Source: Pukyongiella litopenaei (GTDB lineage: Bacteria > Pseudomonadota > Alphaproteobacteria > Rhodobacterales > Rhodobacteraceae). Taken from it: DNA of 64,000 nucleotides. Positions 50,626-59,371 of the stretch are shown one piece after another; the first letter of the stretch is position 1; the number at the start of each line of letters is the position of its first letter. Below the pieces are notes generated by a model. It did no database searches. It was given only the letters and a program-made list of their open reading frames with translations, and had not been told where the DNA came from. The stretch lies in assembly GCF_003008555.2 (NCBI RefSeq), contig NZ_CP043619.1, forward strand, positions 103,435 to 167,434, given 5' to 3'. The translations under genes and the position numbers were made by a program.

Positions 50626-52056
50626 ATGTATCCTGACCTGAAACTCTATGTCGGTGGCGAATGGCGCAAGTCGTCCGAAGATCTTCCCGTCATCAACCCG
50701 GCGACCGAGGACGAGATCGGTCGACTTCCCAAGGCGTCGCGGCGCGACCTTGACGATGCGCTGGCGGCGGCTGTCGAAGGATTTGCCATCTGGCGCAAGA
50801 CCGCGCCGCGCGAACGGTGCAACGTGATCCGCCGTGCCGCCGCTCTGATGCGTGAGCGGCAGGAGGAAATCGCCCGCGCCATTACGCTGGAACACGGCAA
50901 GCCGCTGCCGCAGGCCCGGCTGGAGGTGATCCGCGGCGCTGAGTTCTTTGAATGGGATGCAGGCGAGGCCATGCGGACCTATGGGCGCGTGATCCCGTCG
51001 AAACATGGCGAAAGCTTCACCGTCCATCACCAGCCGGTCGGTGTGGTCGCGGCCTTCTCTCCGTGGAATTTCCCGATGAGTCAGCCTGCCCGCAAGATCG
51101 GCGGGGCGCTGGCCGCTGGCTGCTCGATCATCCTCAAGGCCGCCGAAGAGACCCCAGCCGGGGCCGTGCACATCGTGCGCGCCTTCGAAGACGCCGGCCT
51201 TCCCAAGGGCGTGCTCAACCTCGTCTTCGGCGATCCGGCAGAAATTTCCGGCTACCTAATCCCGCAAGAGCCGGTACGCCTGGTCGCCTTCACCGGCTCG
51301 ACGGCCGTTGGTCGTCACCTGACAACGATGGCCTCGGAACACATGACCCCGGTGCTGATGGAGCTGGGCGGTCATGCTCCGGTGATTGTCTGCGAGGATA
51401 CCGACGTGGTCAAGGCCGCGATCAGCGGGGCGGTGCGCAAGTATCGCAACGCCGGGCAGGTCTGCACCTCGCCCACCCGATTCTTCGTGCATGACAGCGT
51501 TTATGAAGAATTCCGGGATAACTTCGTCCGTCGCGCCGTCGAGACCGTTGTCGGCAACGGCATGGAGGACGGCGTCGAAATGGGGCCTCTGGCCAACGAC
51601 CGCCGCATCCCGGCACTGAGCGCGCTGGTTGAGGACGCCCGGGCCAAGGGCGCCGAGATTCTTGCCGGTGGTGAACGTCATGGCAACAAGGGCTACTTCT
51701 TCCAGCCAACTGTTCTTGCGGACGTGCCGGACACGGCGCGTGTCATGCAGGAGGAACCGTTCGGTCCGCTTGCCGTCATCAACCCGGTGTCCTCGCTGGA
51801 CGCGGCCATCGAACAGGCCAATTCGGTGCCCTACGGACTAGCTGGCTATGCTTTCAGCAACCGCGCCGATTACATCGCCCGGCTGGCCGAAGAGGTCCAG
51901 GTCGGGAACCTCTCGATCAACACGCTGGAGGCGTCGATGCCCGAAACGCCGTTCGGCGGGGTCAAGTCGAGCGGCTACGGGCGCGAAGGCGGCAGCGAAG
52001 GCCTTGACAACTACATGGCCATCAAACACGTGTGGCACTCCAGTCAAATCGTGTGA
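50626..52056 (+). CDS. NAD(P)-dependent aldehyde dehydrogenase (semialdehyde dehydrogenase type)
   Basis: A 476-residue enzyme from the ATG at 50626, which has GAGG nine bases before it and gives the usual start MYPDLKLYVGGEWR; an ATG at 50587 adds 13 residues. All catalytic elements are present: FSPWNFPM, FTGSTAVGRH, the general-base Glu in LMELGGHAPV and the nucleophilic Cys in NAGQVCTSPTRFF. It resembles succinate-semialdehyde and hydroxymuconate-type dehydrogenases. With the dioxygenase it could oxidise aminomuconate semialdehyde or a later aldehyde. Confidence 0.9.
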   Translation: MYPDLKLYVGGEWRKSSEDLPVINPATEDEIGRLPKASRRDLDDALAAAVEGFAIWRKTAPRERCNVIRRAAALMRERQEEIARAITLEHGKPLPQARLEVIRGAEFFEWDAGEAMRTYGRVIPSKHGESFTVHHQPVGVVAAFSPWNFPMSQPARKIGGALAAGCSIILKAAEETPAGAVHIVRAFEDAGLPKGVLNLVFGDPAEISGYLIPQEPVRLVAFTGSTAVGRHLTTMASEHMTPVLMELGGHAPVIVCEDTDVVKAAISGAVRKYRNAGQVCTSPTRFFVHDSVYEEFRDNFVRRAVETVVGNGMEDGVEMGPLANDRRIPALSALVEDARAKGAEILAGGERHGNKGYFFQPTVLADVPDTARVMQEEPFGPLAVINPVSSLDAAIEQANSVPYGLAGYAFSNRADYIARLAEEVQVGNLSINTLEASMPETPFGGVKSSGYGREGGSEGLDNYMAIKHVWHSSQIV

Positions 52057-52134
52057 AACTGCTACACGCTTTTCAACACGTCAACAGTCAATTAAGAGCA
52101 ACAGGTTGAATGCCCTGTGATCGGAGCAGTCGAA

Positions 52135-52971
52135 ATGAGCGACACTTTCCTCGGCCATATCAAAGCCTACAAGCTTGAGGAAATCCGTGCCGACAAACAG
52201 GTGCGGAGCTGGGCCGATGTCGAAGCGGATGCTCGGACGGCTGCTCCCGTCCGACCTTTTGGACAAACCCTGCGGGCCGCGTCCCAAGAGGGGTATGGGC
52301 TCATCGCGGAAGTAAAGAAAGCCAGTCCCTCAAAAGGTCTCATTCGCGCAGATTTCGATCCCGCCCACATTGCAGCGGCCTATGCGCATGGGGGCGCGAC
52401 CTGCCTCTCAGTGCTGACCGATACACCTTCATTCCAGGGCGATAAGGCATTCCTGTCACAGGCGCGATCCGCCTGTCAGCTGCCGGTCTTGCGAAAGGAC
52501 TTCATGTTCGACCCTTATCAGGTGTCCGAAGCCCGCGCACTGGGCGCTGATTGCGTTCTGTTGATCATGGCCGCGCTGGACGATGGCCAGGCCGCGGAAC
52601 TGGAAGCGGCCGCCTTCGACTGGGGCATGGATGTTCTGGTGGAAGTCCATGACGAGGCCGAACTGGATCGAGCTTTGGAACTTGAATCGCGTCTGATCGG
52701 GATCAACAATCGGGACCTCAAGACGTTTGAAACCGATATAGAGATCACCCGCAGACTGTCAAAACTCGCACCCAGTGATTGTATTCTCGTCAGCGAGAGT
52801 GGCCTCTCCACACCGGAGCAATTGGCAGACATGGCGTGGCACGGCGTGCGCTGTTTCCTGATCGGTGAGAGCTTGATGAAGCATGACGATGTAGAGGCCG
52901 CCGTCAAGGATCTGCTTTCCCACGCAGTTGTAAAACCCATGTCCGCCACTTCGCGACCGTCTTGGGGTTAA
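52135..52971 (+). CDS. trpC: Indole-3-glycerol-phosphate synthase, stand-alone copy
   Basis: A 278-residue TIM-barrel enzyme of tryptophan synthesis that ring-closes carboxyphenylamino-deoxyribulose phosphate. Signature EVKKASPSKGLIRADFDP, LRKDFMFDPYQV, LIGINNRDLKTFE, and VSESGLSTPEQ are intact, so all active-site parts remain. GGAG lies eight bases before the ATG at 52135. The last ten codons (from about 52942) are read from the IS481 remnant, so the natural C-terminus has been replaced. There are no other trp genes; a lone trpC beside anthranilate-pathway genes is unusual. Confidence 0.9.
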   Translation: MSDTFLGHIKAYKLEEIRADKQVRSWADVEADARTAAPVRPFGQTLRAASQEGYGLIAEVKKASPSKGLIRADFDPAHIAAAYAHGGATCLSVLTDTPSFQGDKAFLSQARSACQLPVLRKDFMFDPYQVSEARALGADCVLLIMAALDDGQAAELEAAAFDWGMDVLVEVHDEAELDRALELESRLIGINNRDLKTFETDIEITRRLSKLAPSDCILVSESGLSTPEQLADMAWHGVRCFLIGESLMKHDDVEAAVKDLLSHAVVKPMSATSRPSWG

Positions 52972-53134
52972 TGCCCAACTCCCGGCTCAGCTCCGCGATC
53001 GAAGCTTGCGATCGCTGTATTGCTGCTCTGACCGCGTGCGTGGTCGTGGCGCTGCCGTGACGAATTTGGCCCATAATGCTTCCTTCCATTCCAACGAAAG
53101 GATCACACCATCAAACCCTGGGATCAAACACCTA
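52944..53134 (-). repeat. IS481-family 5' remnant, copy 2 (unbroken)
   Basis: This 191-bp sequence is identical to copy 1 once the IS5-type insertion and its TTAA duplication are removed from 26497-28059. On the minus strand it encodes MGQIRHGSATTTHAVRA through NPKTVAKWR, the N-terminal helix-turn-helix of an IS481 transposase. It directly adjoins trpC and ends at CACCTA. Direct orientation with copy 1 brackets the catabolic island. Confidence 0.88.
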
Positions 53135-53178
53135 GCCTTAGGAACGATGACGGCAGTCAACGAGGATTGCCGCACACA

Positions 53179-53485
53179 TTATGCTGTGACGATTCTACCG
53201 ACCATCGCGGTAAGTATATCGGGCGCAAGCTTGGAAGAAATTGCATCCAACTCCAAGAGGGGCTGCGACAGGTAAGGATGAAACTTCTCCGACATTAAAT
53301 TCCCTGCTCCAGCGAACAGATCGACAGGTTCGCCAGATCGAATATGCGCTAGTACCGTTTGAAGATCGGGGGTTTCGTCCCCGGCCTCCACCAGCAGAAA
53401 CCCGTCATGCTGTTCGACCGAAAACCCCTCGCTTCTCAGTGCTAGCGCGAGGGTTGATGTCTTAACCGTACCGACCCGTGTCGCA
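53179..53485 (-). pseudogene. C-terminal remnant of an unidentified protein
   Basis: About 100 codons read on the minus strand with protein-like composition (HTSVIATRVGTVKTSTLALA, HDGFLLVEAGDETPDLQTVL, EPVDLFAGAGNLMSEKFHPY, PLLELDAISSKLAPDILT). No start codon belongs to the frame, and the IS21-like end at 53556-53607 lies just upstream, so the 5' part is lost. I do not recognise the family; a helicase-type C-terminus is one possibility. Confidence 0.4.
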
Positions 53486-53555
53486 ATGACTGATGTATGC
53501 TCGCCGCCGCTGCGCTATGTGAGGGCTACGCAGCGCCGGGCCTGCTCAGCACAAA

Positions 53556-53607
53556 GGGGGTCAATATTGGACGCCGATAGGGGGTCAAACTTCAATGCCG
53601 ATTGACA
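53556..53607. repeat. Terminal repeats of an IS21-like element
   Basis: GGGGGTCAATATTGGACGCCGAT is followed by AGGGGGTCAAACTTCAATGCCGAT and TGACA, two copies of a repeat of the GGGGTCAA...GCCGAT type ending at 53607. Read outward the terminus is TGTCAATCGGC. Multiple subterminal repeats of this sort mark IS21-family ends. No istA or istB gene is present, so only an end remains, lying directly beside the QatD-like remnant. Confidence 0.55.
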
Positions 53608-53648
53608 GTCAAAGCCCGACCAATTGAAAACGGGCGGCTTCGCTTGAA

Positions 53649-54165
53649 GTGATTGATTTTCACTGCCACATCGATCTGTATCCCAACCCCGCAGAAGTTG
53701 CCCAAATCTGCGCGGAGCGCGGCCTATTCGTCCTTTCGGTAACAACCACACCGAGCGCCTGAAAGGTCACAGCTTCGCTGGCCGGGCCTAGAACGCAGAC
53801 GGCACTCGGCCTGCATCCCCAACTTGCCCACGAGCGCAAATCAGAGTTACCGCTCTTTGACCAATTGCTTCCTCAAACCGACTACGTCGGAGAAATCGGT
53901 CTCGACGGCGCGCCCGAGTTCCGCAAGTCATGGCAGGATCAGTGCGATGTGTTTGAGCATATCCTTAGATCCTGTGAGAATGCGGGCGGCCGGGTTATGT
54001 CAATCCATAGCCGCCGCGCGGCCAGCGCTGTAGTTGAGCGGCTTGAGGCCTGTCCAAGTGCCGGAACACCCGTCCTGCACTGGTTTTCCGGTAGCCAAAA
54101 GGAGTTGGACCGTGCGGTGGATTGCGGCTGCTGGTTCAGTGTAGGCCCTGCCATGCTGGCGGGTG
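53649..54165 (+). pseudogene. QatD-like TatD-family nuclease with in-frame stop and missing C-terminus
   Basis: The frame opens at a GTG (53649) with a TatD metal motif (VIDFHCHIDLYP), runs 37 codons, meets TGA at 53760-53762 where relatives have Trp, and continues in the same frame for about 130 codons (TALGLHPQLAHERKSEL, YVGEIGLDGAPEFR, GGRVMSIHSRRAASAV, VLHWFSGSQKELDRA, GCWFSVGPAMLAGE). Similarity ends at about 54165, before the last metal ligands. The pattern matches QatD of the Qat anti-phage system, as I recall it. qatA, B and C are absent. Confidence 0.72.
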
Positions 54166-54242
54166 AGAGGGGTTGTCATGGTCACGGTATTCTTGAGACT
54201 CTTTCGTAATGGCCATCCATTTTCGATATTTGGTAAGGCTAT

Positions 54243-55238
54243 TCATGAGATATCCATATGGGATTGGCATGCACTTTCGAGGAGCTTCGCCGCGCAATTG
54301 AGCAAATCGGACCATTCTGCGTTTTCCCCAAGCTGATCAATCGCCTTCCGCGCCGCCTGAAGATATTCCTGCCTTGGTGCTTGGGTCGTACCCGCGTAGT
54401 TCGTAGGCGATTGATTTTTGGGTCCCCCGCCCTCTCGAGGCCTCTGCCGTGGTAAGCTTTCAGCAAGTCGTGAAAGGCGATCCACAACTTTCCGCTTGTG
54501 CGGGAAGGCAATCCGAAGCTTGGTCTCGCCAACCCTATCGCTTTTCATCGTCAACGCGGCTGCGAGCAAAGGTCGGGTCATTCCGAGATTGATGGCGGCG
54601 AGGGTTTTGAAGCGATCTATTCGGTTCTGGGAAAAGAGCGCACCGTGACGGGGTTCTGGCGCGAGCACGCCAGCGACTTGCAGCGTCAAATCCATGCGTC
54701 GACCAGCATGGCGGTCCCCGCGTCGATTGGCGAGCATCAGCTGCTTCGCGCCCTCTTTGGCGCGGGTGCGGAGCCGGGTGGGCAGGTTCACATGTGCCGC
54801 TGGATCACGGCCCAATGGCGACAACTCGGATCCGCAGACTTCGCATTGCAACGACCACGCGTAGCGCCAATGGCGCAAAGATACCCCGGGTACCTTGTGA
54901 GTGCACGCGGGACAGTGCTGAAAATCCGACCACGAAATGCATTCAATCGGGAATTCAGCCCGTCGCCTGAGCAACATGCGACCGAGCTCCGCAGAAGGCA
55001 GACGTAACAATGTGCAGAACCTGTCGAGGTTCACGCCAGCCAAATCTGATTGCGTTTCCGGCGGACGTTCTTGACCAAGCCCCAGATATCGGCAGAGCTC
55101 TGGTAGTGAACAATAGTTAGCGTCTGCCAGACGGGCGATCCAGCTTGACAGCAGTTCGTCCTGATAAGGTGCCGGACGCCTCGGCAGAGGTTTGTGGATC
55201 ACTAAAATGCCGGCTGTGGTTGGTTCCGAACGGTCCAA
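54243..55238 (-). CDS. tniQ: TniQ-family transposition protein
   Basis: A 331-residue protein with the TniQ start PLPRRPAPYQDELLSSWIARLADAN, then CRYLGL and a zinc ribbon (CPACTHKVPG; CEVCGSELSP). TniQ proteins choose target sites in Tn7-like and Tn5053/Tn402-like transposition. It follows tniB with a 37-base overlap, giving the order tniA-tniB-tniQ. No resolvase follows; the left end of the transposon is not visible. Confidence 0.87.
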   Translation of the reverse strand: MDRSEPTTAGILVIHKPLPRRPAPYQDELLSSWIARLADANYCSLPELCRYLGLGQERPPETQSDLAGVNLDRFCTLLRLPSAELGRMLLRRRAEFPIECISWSDFQHCPACTHKVPGVSLRHWRYAWSLQCEVCGSELSPLGRDPAAHVNLPTRLRTRAKEGAKQLMLANRRGDRHAGRRMDLTLQVAGVLAPEPRHGALFSQNRIDRFKTLAAINLGMTRPLLAAALTMKSDRVGETKLRIAFPHKRKVVDRLSRLAESLPRQRPREGGGPKNQSPTNYAGTTQAPRQEYLQAARKAIDQLGENAEWSDLLNCAAKLLESACQSHMDIS

Positions 55239-56065
55239 CTATGTTTGGCCCAGATAGGCTGCCAGGATTGGACGGCCTCGTCAGTTATCCGCTCTTCGCC
55301 AGTCTCAATGGCGTCGATGGCAAGAGCCTTTATCATCGTGAACACACGCGATGTGACGCCGCCTGTAATACCGAGAATGGTACGTAGAGACTGGACGCTC
55401 AGACCAGATCCGCGCTCCAACTGCATGGCAGCAATCAGAGTCTGGACCAGCCGGGAAAACTCAACATCGTCATCCCAGAGTGGCAGAAAATGTTCGTCCA
55501 GCCGTCGCGCAAGTTGCTCGTCACCGCGAACCGCCTCAGCAGCTTCATTGACACCAAAGACGACAAGTGATGCGCACAGATCGTTGGAAAGGAAGCGCAG
55601 CATGTTCAGGAACCGGCGTTGCTCCCGATAGCTTCCGGCAAGGAGGTTATGGACCTCATCGATCATGATCATCTTCAAGTCCATTCCGCGCAAATGGCTG
55701 AGAGCCCGCACCTCCAGTTCGGAGATGGTGTGACGGCCCCACATGGGCGCGCCGATCGACGCCAGGATATGTTGATAGAACCGCCGCTCGTCTGGTGCGG
55801 GTGGCGCCTGAAGGAGTAGGATCGGCGTGCGCGTCACCCCGAGGTCTGAGCGATAGTTGCTCGGGTAGAGGCTCTCCATCCGCTTGGCGATCATGGTCTT
55901 GCCGATGCCAGAGCTGCCATAAACCATGAGGCCCGGCATTCTGGACTGCCGAGGCATTTCCATCAGGGATATCAATCTGTTGAGAACAATGGTTGCGCGA
56001 TCAAAGGCGATCCAACGATCGCTGCGAATGAGATCAAGTCTTTCGTCGAGGTCCATCAAAATCAT
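55202..56065 (-). CDS. tniB: TniB-family transposition ATPase
   Basis: A 287-residue AAA ATPase with Walker A GSSGIGKT at about residues 51-58 and Walker B MIMIDEVHNLLAG, followed by the sensor region VVFGVNEAAEAV. It should hand target DNA to TniA, like TnsC or MuB. The ATG overlaps the end of tniA by 32 bases; an ATG a few codons downstream (MDLDERL) is equally possible. Confidence 0.9.
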   Translation of the reverse strand: MILMDLDERLDLIRSDRWIAFDRATIVLNRLISLMEMPRQSRMPGLMVYGSSGIGKTMIAKRMESLYPSNYRSDLGVTRTPILLLQAPPAPDERRFYQHILASIGAPMWGRHTISELEVRALSHLRGMDLKMIMIDEVHNLLAGSYREQRRFLNMLRFLSNDLCASLVVFGVNEAAEAVRGDEQLARRLDEHFLPLWDDDVEFSRLVQTLIAAMQLERGSGLSVQSLRTILGITGGVTSRVFTMIKALAIDAIETGEERITDEAVQSWQPIWAKHSWTVRNQPQPAF

Positions 56066-57668
56066 CTATCGGGTAAGTTGGGAGATTGGGGTTACTGGTA
56101 TCAATCGCAAACATCTCACGGGACGGATCACGCTTCGGTTTGTCGTTTGGCTGGCGTGCTTTGCGTTCTTCGTCCAGGCGCGTCGCAAGCGTTCGTTGCC
56201 GCGCCGCGTGGGCGATACGCCGCTGTTCTTCGATGATCCCGAAAAGAATTGCCTCCGATATCCTACCGCCGTGACGCTCATGGAAAATTGCACTGGCGCG
56301 CCTCGACTCCCAAAGGGAAACTTTGGGGCGAGAAAGATCCTTGTAGCGCGCGGCAATTGTTCGACCATCGTCGGTTACTACCCATATCCGGGACATATCT
56401 CGCGGGTCGTACTTGACCGTAACCTTCCCTGCCCCGCGACCGATCATGGGCGCGAAGGCGTCGCTCCAATAACCGATGGAAAACAGGTTGATCCCGGTCC
56501 TGCCAAGTTGGCGGCGTTCGGAAGGAAGGAAACTGATCCGGAAGGCATCTGTATCCACGACCTGTCGGCCGGCATCGTCGCCCCCAAGATCGGCCCAGGC
56601 GGCCAGCGGGGTCCGCTTCAATCCGCTGTGGCGTGTATTATGATACCGACAAATCTCCAGCTGCAGCCAGTCCTCGAACTCGTCCAGCGTCATTGAGGCC
56701 TTGGCAGCGCTATCATACTCGCCTTTGTCTTTTGGCGAGGATTGCGTCGTTCCCGGCAATACATGCACGGCACCCATCGTCGTGCCGATCAGCCGCTCGA
56801 TATGCCCACCAATATGCACACGGCCCGGCGGCCGGTACTTGATCGCGATGCCCCATTCCGCGCAAGCCGACCGGAAGGCATCACTGCGAAAGTCCCGCCC
56901 GTTATCGACATGGATGGCCTGTGGGATCCCGGCTGTCGGCCAATAGAGTTGCTTAAGCGAACTCGGTGTCCGGACGGACTTCGGCCGCACACAGTGGTCA
57001 AGGCAAAGGCAAATGGACAAGACCGATGGCGCGTCGAAAGTGACATAGGCACCCAGTACCACACGGGTCGCGACGTCGATCGCGAGTGTCAGCCATGGTC
57101 GTGCTAGAGGTTTGCGCTCAACCTGATCAACTAGGATAATATCCGCCAACGTGTGATCGATCTGGACGACTTCCAGTGGCCGTTCCACCTCCAACTTCCC
57201 TGCCCTCGCTTCGAAAACTTGTTTTGCGGCCTTCGCCCCTTTCCGCTTCCGTAACACCTCGCGCTGATCCATGGCATCAAGGCGAGCCTTGATCGTTTGC
57301 CGTGCTGGCGGTTGAAAACCTCTGGCAACGCACTCGGCGCGGATCTCGCCCACAATCCTGCGAAAGCTCGGGCGTTCCGGAACCAGATATCGCTCACGCA
57401 AGACCCGGGCAATCATGCTTTCAACTTGCGCTGGCAGACGGAGGGAGCCGGGCTTGGGGCCGCTGCGTTTGGGAAGAAGCGAACTTGCCCGGCCATCGTT
57501 CTCGCGCAACATGCTCAAAATACGCCAAGCTGTACTGCGCGATATGTTCAACTCGGCCGCCGCCGCCTCCACCGCCCGCCCGATACTTTGACCCCGAGCA
57601 AGCGGTGATAACAGTGGTCTTAGCGCCTCTGCCCTTTCTAGCGCTTCGTCACTTGCTTCTTCCGTCAC
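56034..57668 (-). CDS. tniA: TniA-family DDE transposase
   Basis: A 544-residue transposase started by a GTG (57668). It has two N-terminal helix-turn-helix regions (NISRSTAWRILSMLRENDGR; GFQPPARQTIKARLDAMDQR), an rve catalytic core with VVQIDHTLADIILVD, AIHVDNGRDFRSDAF and GGHIERLIGTTMGAV (DDE residues), and a Mu-type C-terminal barrel (RRQLGRTGINLFSIGYWSD). Frame and motifs are intact. The transposon end lies 100 bases upstream. A truncated relative is at 22900-23445. Confidence 0.93.
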   Translation of the reverse strand: MTEEASDEALERAEALRPLLSPLARGQSIGRAVEAAAAELNISRSTAWRILSMLRENDGRASSLLPKRSGPKPGSLRLPAQVESMIARVLRERYLVPERPSFRRIVGEIRAECVARGFQPPARQTIKARLDAMDQREVLRKRKGAKAAKQVFEARAGKLEVERPLEVVQIDHTLADIILVDQVERKPLARPWLTLAIDVATRVVLGAYVTFDAPSVLSICLCLDHCVRPKSVRTPSSLKQLYWPTAGIPQAIHVDNGRDFRSDAFRSACAEWGIAIKYRPPGRVHIGGHIERLIGTTMGAVHVLPGTTQSSPKDKGEYDSAAKASMTLDEFEDWLQLEICRYHNTRHSGLKRTPLAAWADLGGDDAGRQVVDTDAFRISFLPSERRQLGRTGINLFSIGYWSDAFAPMIGRGAGKVTVKYDPRDMSRIWVVTDDGRTIAARYKDLSRPKVSLWESRRASAIFHERHGGRISEAILFGIIEEQRRIAHAARQRTLATRLDEERKARQPNDKPKRDPSREMFAIDTSNPNLPTYPIDDFDGPRRKT

Positions 57669-57672
57669 AATC

Positions 57673-57773
57673 TAAAGTTATCCACAGTGGAAACTGTCTC
57701 ACGGTTAAAGTTACCATCTCATAAATAACTTTACCATCCTAAAGTTAACCTTACCAAGTCGCCGCTGAAAACA
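57673..57773. repeat. Right end of the tniABQ transposon
   Basis: TAAAGTTA occurs at 57673, 57706 and 57740 (spacing 33-34 bases), with an inverted copy TAACTTTA at 57726, then the terminal GCTGAAAACA (57764-57773), read outward as TGTTTTCAGC. These are the expected transposase-binding repeats. The terminal ten bases match the end of the truncated element at 23540-23549, while the repeat words differ. Confidence 0.65.
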
Positions 57774-58536
57774 AACGAGAAAATCAACCGTGAGTCTCAC
57801 GAATTACGTGACCATGACAGGTGCGCAATTCCCGCAGGATGTTATCCTGCACGCGGTCTTTTTCTATGTCCGCTACGCCGTGTCCTATCGCGACCTCGAG
57901 GAGATCCTAGCGGAGCGCGGCATCCGCGTCGATCACGCAACTCTGAACCGTTGGGTCGTGAAATATGCATCGGCCCTGGCGGCGGTCGCGCAGCGACGCA
58001 AAGCGGCTACGGCTCCGTCCTGGCGTCTCGATGAGACTTACGTGAAGGTCCGCGGGGATTGGTGCTACCTCTATCGTGCAGTGGATCGGAACGGGCAAAC
58101 CCTTGATTTCATGCTTTCCGAACAACGAAACGAAGCAGCAGCGTTGCGATTTCTGGCCAAGGCAGTCACTGCGAACGGGCTACCCCGATCCTGCGCCATC
58201 GACAAGAGCGGCGCTAATACGGCTGGACTCGCAGGGATGAACGAAGCGCTTCGGAAGGTGGGCTCAGACCGGAGAATTGCAGTTTATCGGTCCAAGTACC
58301 TCAACAACATCGTGGAGCAGGACCACCGGGCGGTCAAACGGAGGATCAGGCCGATGATGGGCTTCAAGGCGCTAAGCTCAGCGACAGCAACTTTAGACGG
58401 TATCGAAACCGCGCACATGATCAGGAAAGGACAACTCGGCGAAAGCTGCCCGTTCGCAATCTATGCCAGCCTTGCGGCCTGAGCGACAACCAAGTGGAAC
58501 GAATTTCCGCTGGATGCGAACTTTGCGACGGAACCC
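57774..58536 (+). mobile_element. IS6-family insertion sequence, left end not visible
   Basis: The right inverted repeat AACTTTGCGACGGAACCC (58519-58536, read outward GGGTTCCGTCGCAAAG) is of the usual IS6 type. The matching left repeat is missing, because the tni transposon end lies only 16 bases before the transposase start, so the element is truncated or was cut by the transposon. IS6 elements form cointegrates and join neighbouring segments. Confidence 0.65.
57790..58482 (+). CDS. IS6-family transposase
   Basis: A 230-residue DDE transposase starting at a GTG. Family features: FYVRYAVSYRDLEEILAERGIRVDHATLNRWVVKY, the first Asp in WRLDETYVKVRG, DKSGANTAGL with the second Asp, and the Glu region LNNIVEQDHRAVKRR. 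Length is normal, and only the first few residues may differ because the left end is disrupted. Confidence 0.92.
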   Translation: MSLTNYVTMTGAQFPQDVILHAVFFYVRYAVSYRDLEEILAERGIRVDHATLNRWVVKYASALAAVAQRRKAATAPSWRLDETYVKVRGDWCYLYRAVDRNGQTLDFMLSEQRNEAAALRFLAKAVTANGLPRSCAIDKSGANTAGLAGMNEALRKVGSDRRIAVYRSKYLNNIVEQDHRAVKRRIRPMMGFKALSSATATLDGIETAHMIRKGQLGESCPFAIYASLAA

Positions 58537-59344
58537 GTGAAGATGTGCCGACATATCTCTGTCTCTTCCAGCAAAAGGTTGTGCTTCGCACCGGGAATGA
58601 ACTCGAGCGTCCCCCCCGCCCAGCGGGCCATCCGGCTCTTGACGGCAGATAGGCTTACGAGTTCGTCCTCCTCAGGGCAAAAGCTTATACATGGCAAGCT
58701 CGGCGATGGGACTCTGGAGAGTTTCTTGGTTTCTAGTAAGACTTGGTTCAGCCACGTCATACTCGGGCCCCCGGTGTGCAGTTCAGGTGCAGCCTCCGCC
58801 TGGCGGACCATGTAGAGATACATGTCTTCATCATTCGTGCGTCGGTTACTTGGGTAGTCTACGCTCAGGATATAGCTCTCGCCTGAATGTCCGGGCGCGT
58901 ATCGTTGACCGCTGCCCGAGACAGACGCAGCCCAGCTCACAGGCCAGGCGAAGATGCGAGCCAGAAGGGATAGCTTTATGCCCCACATTGGCGCACAGAA
59001 GGCGCAAGCTGCGACCGGTAGCCCATTGATAAGGGCCCGAAGCCCGATACATGCCCCCATGGAGTTCCCAAGCAGGTACCAAGGTTCCGGCATTCCAAGT
59101 TGACGAGCAGCCTGAACCATCGCCGCGACGTCGAGTTGATAGTCGGAGAACCGTCCGACGTGGCCAAGCTTAGGATCTTGGGCGATGCGATCGGAAAGAC
59201 CGTGACCGCGCCAATCGACAACCAGCGTCGAGTATCCGAGTTCGGCGAACTCCACCATCGTCCGCCCAAAGGTTTCGATAAACTCAGTTCGCCCGGGGAA
59301 TTCTAACAAACGATGCGGGCAGCGCGGCCCTTCAGGCAGCCCGG
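58537..59344 (-). pseudogene. Alpha/beta hydrolase (lysophospholipase type) cut at both ends
   Basis: The frame has FPGRTEFIETFGRTMVEF, TLVVDWRGHGLSDR, the nucleophile elbow LGNSMGACIG with its Ser, and PEEDELVSL and GAKHNLLLE with the Asp and His. The 5' end lies against the IS3-family element (59345) and the 3' end reads straight into the IS6 inverted repeat (58536), which supplies the last 25 or so codons. A lipase/lysophospholipase origin is clear; function is doubtful. Confidence 0.83.
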
Positions 59345-59371
59345 TGATCCAGCCCCCATTTCACCGGACAC

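Noticed and set aside
53500..53640. qatC end directly before the QatD-like remnant
   Set aside because: Short frames run into the QatD start, but the IS21-like terminal repeats occupy most of this stretch and no QueC-like motif is visible.
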